39,918 bases of DNA, taken from the NCBI GenBank assembly GCA_016199125.1, contig JACQHH010000120.1:1-39918 (forward strand), written 5' to 3'. This document shows, piece by piece, positions 31,281 to 39,918 of this stretch. Position numbers and translations under genes: made by a program. This stretch comes from Candidatus Lambdaproteobacteria bacterium. GTDB lineage: Bacteria > SAR324 > JACQKK01. Numbering within the stretch: the stretch's first letter is position 1; each line of letters starts with the position of its first letter. The notes under the pieces were generated by a model. It ran no database searches. It saw only the letters and a program-made list of their open reading frames with translations, and was not told where the DNA came from.

Positions 31281-31844
31281 TCAGGACGATTCGATCACGG
31301 CGCGCACGCAGCTCAGCGCGCTGTACTTGTGCCGCTCCAGGTTGATGGGCACACGGACGGGCTCGGCGCCCAGGCGCTTGCGGATGCGGGTGAAGTAGGC
31401 GTGCTCCTCCGGCCGGCGTTGGCTATCGGCTTTGAGCACCAGCGTCATGCAGACCAGTGTCGCGTGGCGCACCAACTCGTTGTCCAGCACCATGCAGGCC
31501 GTGTCCTCGTCCAGCGCCTGGTACCAGGGATCGGCGCGGTAATCGGGCAGCCGCGCCATCTGCGCCAGCAGGTTCACCATCTGCCGTTCCTCCAGCGCCA
31601 CGCGCCCGTCGGAGCGGCTCATGCCCTCGCAGAAATACAGCAGCGCCAGCAGATGGCGTTCCGGCGCCGGAGGCAGCGGCTGCGCGGCGGCGGACGCCGG
31701 TGGCTCGGCCGGCGCCTGGACAGGTTGCGGCTGCGCGGCGGCGGACGCCGGTGGCTCGACCGGAGCGGCCGCGGGACGCAGGGCCACGACGGCGGTCACC
31801 ACCCAGCGGGGCGCGTCCGCCGTGCTGTGTGCGGTCTCGGTCAT
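31281..31844 (-). CDS. TerB-like helical protein with duplicated Pro/Ala linker
   Basis: This 187-residue protein has an N-terminal disordered region made of two copies of EPPASAAAQP within Pro/Ala-rich sequence (about residues 25-58). A helical domain follows (HLLALLYFCEGMSRSDGRVA, then LEERQMVNLLAQMARLPDY). The acidic SRSDGRV loop followed by E-x-R-Q resembles the TerB fold, though less clearly than the protein at 6996-7415. AAAGG precedes the ATG at 31844; a longer open frame to 32129 is not supported. It converges with purE and is divergent from the AhpD-like gene. Function unknown. Confidence 0.65.
   Translation of the reverse strand: MTETAHSTADAPRWVVTAVVALRPAAAPVEPPASAAAQPQPVQAPAEPPASAAAQPLPPAPERHLLALLYFCEGMSRSDGRVALEERQMVNLLAQMARLPDYRADPWYQALDEDTACMVLDNELVRHATLVCMTLVLKADSQRRPEEHAYFTRIRKRLGAEPVRVPINLERHKYSALSCVRAVIESS
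31676..31758 (-). repeat. In-frame direct repeat, 32 identical bases at a 51-base period
   Basis: Positions 31676-31707 and 31727-31758 are identical over 32 bases and encode the repeated EPPASAAAQP of the TerB-like protein. The 51-base period keeps the frame, so copy number could vary between strains without breaking the gene. Confidence 0.75.
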
Positions 31845-32121
31845 GACGTGGCCTTTCAGGGCTGGCGGCGCGGGCGCGCCCGAACGGCAGGAGTTGCACC
31901 ATGGCGGGCGGGCGGTTTCCGCCGGTGTATCACGTCCGGCAGTCGGGCGCAGAGTCGCGTTTTGCGCGGGGTGCCTGCCCGCCCCCTGGCTCGCCAGGCG
32001 CCTCCGTTCCCATTCCTCGGCGAATGGGGTTAAATACCGGAAACCTGCCGCGGAGCGGAGCCGTCGTGGCGTCCCCGGCGCGGCACCCCGTCCGTTCAAA
32101 CAGCCTTGCAAAGGAGCGTCC

Positions 32122-32496
32122 ATGTCCACCGGCCAGTCCTATCGCGAACGTCTGCGCAACAACGGGAAACACGGACAGAAGCTGGAAAAGTACATGCCGG
32201 AGCTCTTCGAGGCCCATTGGAATCGGCACAAGGCGGCCATCAAGCCCGGCGCGCTGGATCAGAAGACCAAGGAGCTGATCGGCCTGGCGCTGGTGGTGGC
32301 CATGCACTGCGACGTGTGCATCGCGTTCCACGTGCGCGACTGCCTGCGCGCGGGCGCCACGGAAGAGGAGATCATGGAAGCGCTCGGCGTGGCGGTGATG
32401 GAAGGCGACGGGCCGGCCCTGGTCTATGCAGGCAATGCCATGGAAGCCCTGGAGGAATACCAGGCCGCGCACCACAAGCAGCAGGCCGCCCAATAG
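32122..32496 (+). CDS. Carboxymuconolactone decarboxylase/AhpD-like protein
   Basis: This 124-residue all-helical protein has the AhpD-type redox site MHCDVCIAFHVRDCLRAGAT (C-x-x-C followed by His), preceded by TKELIGLALVVA and followed by EEEIMEALGVAVMEGDGPAL. Proteins with this site are peroxidase-linked or small thiol-disulfide enzymes, whereas true carboxymuconolactone decarboxylases lack the C-x-x-C pair. AAAGGAG lies eight bases before the ATG at 32122. It is followed by the transporter gene. The partner reductant is unknown. Confidence 0.9.
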   Translation: MSTGQSYRERLRNNGKHGQKLEKYMPELFEAHWNRHKAAIKPGALDQKTKELIGLALVVAMHCDVCIAFHVRDCLRAGATEEEIMEALGVAVMEGDGPALVYAGNAMEALEEYQAAHHKQQAAQ

Positions 32497-32677
32497 CCGC
32501 ACCTGGCCGGCTGCCTCCCCGCCGGCGGACTGTCGTCAAGGTTCACGCCGGGCGGGGGCACCGGCGCCCGCAGACCCCGGCGCAGGGGCGCCGCGTTTCC
32601 ACCCTGTTGCGTTGCGAACCCCGTTGGTCTGTGCATCCCCGGCCCGCGCGCCGGCCGCTTCCCTGAGCCCCCCTGCC

Positions 32678-34006
32678 ATGATGTCACGCTCCGTCAGCAT
32701 CAAGGACACCTACGCGTTCTTCCTTCCGCTCATTTTCATGGCGGAAATGATGATGATTTCCCATTCCGTGATCCATGCCTTCCTGGCGCGGATGGAGAAT
32801 CCACAGCAGACCCTGGCGGCATACAGCGTGGCGTTCTATTTCCACTCCACCGTCGGCAGCCCGGTGTGGACGGGTCTGATGGTGGCCATCTCGTTCATCA
32901 AGGACAAGCGCTCCATCACGCGGCTGTTCTGGTTCAACGGGCAACTGGTGCTGATCCTGTTCGGGATCTGGATCCTGGCCGGGGCCACGCCCCTGGGCAC
33001 GGCCTTCTTTCGCGTGGCCTTCAGCCTGTCGGACGAGCTGGCGCTGCAGGTGCAGCATGCCACGTTGATGCTTTTTCTGGTGGTGCCGCTCGTGGTGGTG
33101 CGCTCGCTGGCGTATGGGCTGATCATGATCAACCGGCGCACCATCCTGGTGACCTATGGCACGGCCGTGCGCCTGCTGTCCCTGGCGGGCTTTCTGGTGG
33201 TGCTGCCGTGGTTCCTGCAAGGCGCCATGGTGGGTGCGGCGGGGCTGGTGGCCTGCATCGGCGTGGAAGCCGTGTATGCCTACTTCATGGCCCGCCCCTT
33301 CTACAATGCCCTGCCGGACATCGAGGGCGAGCCGGCCAGTTACGGCGAAATCTGGCGCTTCTCCTGGCCCATCATGCTGGTGCAGACGGCCGAGAGCGGC
33401 GTGGGCATCACGATCAATTTTTTCCTGGGCCGCCTGGCACAGCCCGAGCTGGCCCTGGCGTCGTTCGGCGTGATGGACGGCATCATGCGCGTGCTGCTGA
33501 GCCCCCTGCGCTCGCTCACGCAGACGGCGCAGACGCTGACGCGCAGCCGCGCGGATCTGCTGGTGATGTTGCGCTTCCTGGTGCACATGACGCTCATCTT
33601 CGGCGGCGCCATGCTGCTGTTCTACGTGCCGGTGGTGCGGGTGCTCGGCCTGCGGGGGGTGATGGGAATGCCCGAGCACATCACGGCCTATGTGACGCCG
33701 GCGCTGTTCCTGGGCTTCCTGCTCGCCGCCACCCAGGGCAGCTCGGCCATGTTCCGCGGCCTGCTGATCGGGGTGCGGCGCACGGGCGCCATCGCCGCGT
33801 CGGCCGGCGCACGCCTGGGCGCCGTCGTGGCGGTGGGCAGCATCACCTTCTTCTTGCCCGGCGCCAATGGGGCGGTGGTGGGCATCATCGCGCTCACGGC
33901 CGCCTTTGGCGCCGAGGGTCTGGTGCTGGGTTGGCGGCTGATCAGCCTGGACCGCAAGCCGCAACGCCTGTTCGACGGCGCGCCCGACGCCGAACGACCG
34001 GCTTGA
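32678..34006 (+). CDS. Multi-pass membrane transporter, MOP superfamily/ANKH-like
   Basis: This 442-residue protein has about 12 hydrophobic segments arranged as two similar halves, beginning with a helix after MMSRSVSIKDTYAFFLPL. The pattern of an early polar helix with LAAYSVAFYFHSTVGSPV, a WTGLMVAISFIKDKRS loop, and a second half starting EIWRFSWPIMLVQTAESGVG fits MATE-like exporters. It most resembles bacterial relatives of the ANKH pyrophosphate/citrate exporter, as far as I can tell by eye. The ribosome site before 32678 is weak; a second ATG follows directly. It precedes the hydratase 2 and flavoprotein genes on the same strand. Confidence 0.7.
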   Translation: MMSRSVSIKDTYAFFLPLIFMAEMMMISHSVIHAFLARMENPQQTLAAYSVAFYFHSTVGSPVWTGLMVAISFIKDKRSITRLFWFNGQLVLILFGIWILAGATPLGTAFFRVAFSLSDELALQVQHATLMLFLVVPLVVVRSLAYGLIMINRRTILVTYGTAVRLLSLAGFLVVLPWFLQGAMVGAAGLVACIGVEAVYAYFMARPFYNALPDIEGEPASYGEIWRFSWPIMLVQTAESGVGITINFFLGRLAQPELALASFGVMDGIMRVLLSPLRSLTQTAQTLTRSRADLLVMLRFLVHMTLIFGGAMLLFYVPVVRVLGLRGVMGMPEHITAYVTPALFLGFLLAATQGSSAMFRGLLIGVRRTGAIAASAGARLGAVVAVGSITFFLPGANGAVVGIIALTAAFGAEGLVLGWRLISLDRKPQRLFDGAPDAERPA

Positions 34007-34240
34007 AGCTCCACCGCCGCCGCCGCTGCGTTCGTCGCCGCCCGTACCGGGGCGCACGGGAATTGCAGATGACGGCGCGCGGGTTTTCCGGCTAGGATGG
34101 CCACGCGCCCCGGTGCCCGACCATGCGCGGATTCGTTGGCCGCGGCGCGGCGTCCTTGCCCGCTTCGCGGTGCCTGGCTCGCGGGCCGACGTGTGGGCGC
34201 ACCCGATCGCCGCCGGCATCACCCCCCGAGGAGTACAGTC

Positions 34241-35101
34241 ATGGCCATCAACTACGAACGGCTCAAGGCACGGAAGTTCCCCGACGTCGAGCAGCGCTAC
34301 ACCAAGCGCGACACCATGCTCTATGCGCTGGGCATTGGCCTGGGCCAGGACCCCATGAACGAGGCGCAGCTCGAATTCGTCTACGAAGAGCGACTCAAGG
34401 CACTGCCCACCATGTCGGTGGTGCTGGGCTCGCCGGGCTTCTGGCTCAAGCAGCCGGACACGGGCGTGGACTGGGTCAAGGTGCTGCACGGCGAACAGGG
34501 CCTGGTCAACCACAAGCCGCTGCCGGCGGAGGCCACGGTGGTGGGCAAGACGCATATCAAGGAGATCATCGACAAGGGCAAGGACAAGGGCGCGCTGATC
34601 CTGCAGGAGCGCAATGTCTACGACCAGTCCACGGGCGAGCTGCTGGCCACCCTGACCTCCACCACCTTCGGCCGCGGCGACGGCGGCTTCGGCGGGCCCA
34701 GCGGCCCCACGCCCCAGCCCCATGCCATTCCCGAACGCAGGCCCGATGCGGTGTGCGACCTGTCCACGCTGCCCATGGCCGCGCTGATCTACCGGCTCAG
34801 CGGTGACTACAATCCGTTGCACGCCGACCCCAAGGTGGCCAAGGCCGCCGGATTCAAGCAGCCCATCCTGCACGGCCTGTGCACCTTCGGCGTGGCGGGC
34901 CACGCCATCCTCAAGACCTGCTGCGGCTACCGCCCGGAGCGCATGCAGTCCATGCAACTGCGCTTCTCCGCGCCGGTGTATCCCGGCGAGACCATCCGCA
35001 CGGAAATGTGGAACGACGGCAACGTGGTCTCCTTCCGCTCCAAGGTCGTGGAGCGCGACATCGTGGTGCTCAACAACGGCAAGGTGCAGTTGGCCGGGTA
35101 G
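34241..35101 (+). CDS. Two-domain (R)-specific enoyl-CoA hydratase (hydratase 2/MaoC-like)
   Basis: This 286-residue protein has a double hot-dog fold. The C-terminal half carries the hydratase 2 motif YRLSGDYNPLHADPKVAKAA with catalytic Asp and His, and QPILHGLCTFG. The N-terminal half (ALGIGLGQDPMNEAQLEFVY) is the non-catalytic hot-dog that binds the acyl chain, as in the peroxisomal multifunctional enzyme. GAGGAG lies nine bases before the ATG at 34241. The reaction is hydration of trans-2-enoyl-CoA to (R)-3-hydroxyacyl-CoA. It starts a plus-strand trio with two nitronate-monooxygenase-like genes. Confidence 0.92.
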   Translation: MAINYERLKARKFPDVEQRYTKRDTMLYALGIGLGQDPMNEAQLEFVYEERLKALPTMSVVLGSPGFWLKQPDTGVDWVKVLHGEQGLVNHKPLPAEATVVGKTHIKEIIDKGKDKGALILQERNVYDQSTGELLATLTSTTFGRGDGGFGGPSGPTPQPHAIPERRPDAVCDLSTLPMAALIYRLSGDYNPLHADPKVAKAAGFKQPILHGLCTFGVAGHAILKTCCGYRPERMQSMQLRFSAPVYPGETIRTEMWNDGNVVSFRSKVVERDIVVLNNGKVQLAG

Positions 35102-35171
35102 CGCGGCCGGACGGTCTGCCGCGGAGCCGCCAGACCACTCGGTAGCGCAGTGGACGGCAGGGAGGTGGGAC

Positions 35172-36110
35172 GTGAAGGAGTTGGATGTGGCGAGCCTGCG
35201 CGGGCGGCTGGCGCTGCCGGTGATCGCGGCGCCCATGTTCATCGTATCCGGGATCGAGCTGGTCGTGGCCTGCTGCGAGGCGGGGGTGCTGGGCACGTTT
35301 CCCACACTCAACGCGCGCAGCACGGACGAGCTGGGCCGCTGGCTGGAGCGCATCGCCGGGCGCCTGGCGGAATTCGACCGCGCCCACCCGCAGGCCCCCG
35401 CGGCGCCATTCGGTGTGAACCTGATCATGCGCTCGGAGCGCTTGCAGGCGGACCTGGAACAGGTGGTGGCGCACCAGGTGCCTGTGGTGATTCCCTCGGT
35501 GGGCAATCCGGCGCCGGTGGTCGAGCGCGTGCACGCCTACGGCGGGCTCGTCTTCGCCGACGTGGCCACGGTGCACCATGCCCGGCGGGCCGCATCCGCC
35601 GGTCTCGACGGGCTGATCCTGCTCTGCGCGGGGGCCGGGGGCAATACGGGCTGGCTCAACCCTTTCGCCTTCGTGGCGGCCGTGCGCGAGTTCTATGCCG
35701 GGCCGCTGGTGGTGGCCGGGAGCATCGCCAACGGCCGCGCCGTGCGCGCCGTGGAAACCCTGGGCGCCGACTACGCCTACGTGGGCAGCCGCTTCATCCC
35801 CACCCGTGAAAGCTCGGCCAGCGACAAGTATCGCGAACTGATGCTGCGCAGCGACGCGGACGACGTGATCCTGACCACGGCCATCACGGGCATTCCTTCC
35901 AACATGCTGCGCGGCAGCCTGGAGGATGCCGGATTCTTCGCGGGACAGACCCCGCGCAAGAACCCCTTCTATTTCGACCGCACCTACACCACGCGCAGCG
36001 CCTGGAAGGACGTGTGGAGCGCGGGCCATGCCGTGGGCGAGAGCAAGGCCGTCGCCTCGGTGCAGGAGGTGGTCGGCGAGCTGTTGCGCGAGTATCGCGC
36101 AGCGCGCTAG
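35172..36110 (+). CDS. Nitronate monooxygenase family FMN protein (first copy)
   Basis: This 312-residue TIM-barrel flavoprotein begins at a GTG (35172) with GGAGG about six bases upstream. Family signatures are the N-terminal LPVIAAPMFIVSG, GVNLIMRSERL, LILLCAGAGGNTGWLNPF and PLVVAGSIANGRAVRAVETL, ending GADYAYVGSRFIPT. FMN is bound by the Gly-rich late strands. The family includes nitronate monooxygenases that detoxify propionate 3-nitronate, FabK-like enoyl reductases, and many uncharacterised flavoproteins next to CoA-catabolic genes. Only 70 bases separate it from the hydratase 2 gene. The precise reaction is open. Confidence 0.88.
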   Translation: MKELDVASLRGRLALPVIAAPMFIVSGIELVVACCEAGVLGTFPTLNARSTDELGRWLERIAGRLAEFDRAHPQAPAAPFGVNLIMRSERLQADLEQVVAHQVPVVIPSVGNPAPVVERVHAYGGLVFADVATVHHARRAASAGLDGLILLCAGAGGNTGWLNPFAFVAAVREFYAGPLVVAGSIANGRAVRAVETLGADYAYVGSRFIPTRESSASDKYRELMLRSDADDVILTTAITGIPSNMLRGSLEDAGFFAGQTPRKNPFYFDRTYTTRSAWKDVWSAGHAVGESKAVASVQEVVGELLREYRAAR

Positions 36111-36220
36111 GTCAGGCGACAACCGTTCGCGAAATGCGTACCCTGTGGGTGCGCGAACCGCCTTTGGTGTCCGCCCGGAAGCCCGCGGATCGCCCACTTC
36201 ATCGCAACGGGGGGAGGCGC

Positions 36221-37204
36221 ATGATCCACACGCCGGTTTGCGATCTGCTGCAGATCGAGCATCCCATCGTGCTCGGCGGCATGGCCGCCGGGCATACCTC
36301 CGCACCCCTGGTGGCGGCCGTCTCCCATGCCGGGGCGCTGGGCACCATCGGCCTGGCGGGATTGCCGGCCGACGCGGTGCGCGCCACGCTGGCCACCCTG
36401 CACGACACCGTGCACAAACCCTTCGCCGCGAATTTCCTGCTCTTCCTGGCCCAGGACGAATCCTTCACGGCAGCGCTGGAACATCCGCCCGCGGTGTTGA
36501 GCTTCGCCTGGGCGCGGCCGCAGCAGGCCCTGGCGCCCTATTTCGAGCGCGCCCACGCCGCCGGGGCGAAGGTGATGTACATGGCGCCCAGCGTGCCCGA
36601 GGCGGTGCGCGCGGCGAAAGCCGGCGCGGACGTGATCGTGGCGCAAGGCTCAGAGGGCGGCGGACACGTGGGCTGGATGGGCACCCTGCCCCTGGTGCCC
36701 ATGGTGATTGACGCGGTGGCGCCCCTGCCCGTGCTGGCTGCCGGCGGCATCGCCGATGGACGGGGTCTGGCCGCGGCCCTGGCGCTGGGCGCACAGGGCG
36801 TGCTGCTGGGCACGCGCTTCCTGGCCACCAGCGAGGCCCCCATCCCCGAGCGCTTCAAGGCGGCCATCGTGCAGAGCGACGGGCACGATACCGTGCTCAG
36901 CGAAATTCCCGACGTGGCCAGCGGGCTGGTCTGGCCGGGGGCCATGGCGCGCACCGCGCGCAATGGATTCATCGCGCGCTGGGCCGGGCGTGAATGGGCG
37001 CTGCGCGAGCAGCAGGCTCAGGCGGCAAAGCAACTGGCCCAGGCCCGCAAGGACGCCGACGCGGACAATGCGATCCTCTACTACGGCCAGGACGCCGGAT
37101 TGATCGCCGACATCCCGCCTGCCGGCCAAGTCGTACAGCGCATGGTCGAACAGGCCGCGGCGATCCTGGGCCGGCGCCTGCCGGAAGCGCTGCGTCAGGG
37201 GTGA
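36221..37204 (+). CDS. Nitronate monooxygenase family FMN protein (second copy)
   Basis: This 327-residue protein, second of the pair, keeps the classical family motifs IEHPIVLGGMAAGHTSAPL, the AQGSEGGGHVGW loop (normally EAGGH-x-G), PLPVLAAGGIADGRGLAAAL and ALGAQGVLLGTRFLATSEA. It is closer to canonical 2-nitropropane dioxygenase-like enzymes than its neighbour at 35172, so the two are probably not a recent duplication. GGGGAGG lies just before the ATG at 36221. A nitronate-detoxifying or enoyl-reductase role is possible. Confidence 0.9.
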   Translation: MIHTPVCDLLQIEHPIVLGGMAAGHTSAPLVAAVSHAGALGTIGLAGLPADAVRATLATLHDTVHKPFAANFLLFLAQDESFTAALEHPPAVLSFAWARPQQALAPYFERAHAAGAKVMYMAPSVPEAVRAAKAGADVIVAQGSEGGGHVGWMGTLPLVPMVIDAVAPLPVLAAGGIADGRGLAAALALGAQGVLLGTRFLATSEAPIPERFKAAIVQSDGHDTVLSEIPDVASGLVWPGAMARTARNGFIARWAGREWALREQQAQAAKQLAQARKDADADNAILYYGQDAGLIADIPPAGQVVQRMVEQAAAILGRRLPEALRQG

Positions 37205-37307
37205 TGCACGCGCCGCCGTAGGCGCTCCGGGTGGCGTACCCCGCCCTGGCGGCTGCCGCCACCACCATCACGCTGTCAGCAGACCGGCTTCGGCGAGCGT
37301 ATCTATG

Positions 37308-37335
37308 TTCACCATTCGCCAATTTGTGGTATAAA
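37308..37335 (+). promoter_or_regulatory. Candidate promoter of the lhr gene
   Basis: TTCACC (37308-37313), a 16-base spacer and TATAAA (37330-37335) lie in the AT-richest part of the 233-base gap before the helicase gene, with a leader of about 95 bases. No LexA-type SOS box is evident. Confidence 0.45.
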
Positions 37336-37437
37336 CAGGGAAGCTGGGCAGCACGTCCGGCCGCAACCCTCACACTTGGCAATGGCGTCAGCGGCGTCCG
37401 GCCCGCACGGAAGCGGCCACCTGTATTCCGGGACTCC

Positions 37438-39918
<2,481 letters not shown>

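Noticed and set aside
32684-35506. Minus-strand open frame of about 940 codons
   Set aside because: It is antisense to the transporter and hydratase genes and is His/Gln/Arg-rich low-complexity sequence without any recognisable motif.

Overview
The window is a GC-rich (roughly two thirds G+C by eye), gene-dense chromosomal segment with short intergenic gaps, clear Shine-Dalgarno sites and no rRNA, tRNA, CRISPR array, insertion sequence or phage gene. Protein styles (AmtB with a cleavable signal peptide, class I PurE, CbtA/CbtB, a long Lhr-type helicase, GT83 and UbiA/DPPR-synthase-like membrane enzymes) suggest a metabolically versatile Gram-negative proteobacterium, probably beta- or gammaproteobacterial. 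The phylum-level call is inference.

Layout. (1) 1-2011: the end of a nitrile hydratase beta gene and a complete cobalt-type nitrile hydratase alpha gene face a cbtB-cbtA cobalt-transport pair. (2) 2233-6819: CoA-ester and redox catabolism, with an acyl-CoA dehydrogenase, a quinone oxidoreductase, a conserved protein I associate with the UGSC (seleno)protein family, and a crotonase. (3) 6996-11522: a TerB-like protein, an apparent SDR / O-methyltransferase / RidA-like operon on the minus strand, a second SDR, and a small ABM-fold monooxygenase whose promoter carries an inverted repeat. (4) 11802-17459: ammonium transporter AmtB, a fold-IV aminotransferase closely resembling (R)-selective amine transaminases, a small uncharacterised gene with a possible coupled leader peptide, a D-aminoacylase-type amidohydrolase and a 2-oxoglutarate/Fe(II) oxygenase.

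(5) 17489-24573: a coherent membrane-lipid/sugar cluster. It holds an extended SDR, a UbiA-family enzyme of the decaprenyl-phosphate phosphoribosyltransferase type, a GMC flavoprotein overlapping a small partner gene, a second extended SDR, and a divergent GT83-like polyprenyl-phosphate-sugar glycosyltransferase. Together they could make and use a polyprenyl-phosphate-linked pentose (inference). (6) 24930-31844: a persulfide-dioxygenase-like MBL hydrolase, a MaoC hydratase, a DsbA-fold 2-hydroxychromene-2-carboxylate isomerase homologue, a zinc alcohol dehydrogenase, an M81 (microcystinase C-type) peptidase, PurE and a second TerB-like protein. (7) 32122-39918: an AhpD-like protein, a multi-pass MOP/ANKH-like transporter, a hydratase 2, two adjacent nitronate-monooxygenase-family flavoproteins, and an Lhr-type helicase running off the right end.

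The general theme is uptake and degradation of unusual organic acids, amides and amines through CoA thioesters: dehydrogenase, hydratases, SDRs, isomerase, amide and nitrile hydrolysis, with ammonium transport alongside. No CoA ligase or thiolase is present here, so any complete pathway must use genes elsewhere. The strongest leads are the lipid-linked pentose cluster, the predicted (R)-amine transaminase, the nitrile hydratase/CbtAB pairing with an unusual sequence after the metal claw, a shared promoter-plus-leader element upstream of two genes, an operator-like repeat at the ABM promoter, and several enzymes that have lost canonical catalytic residues.
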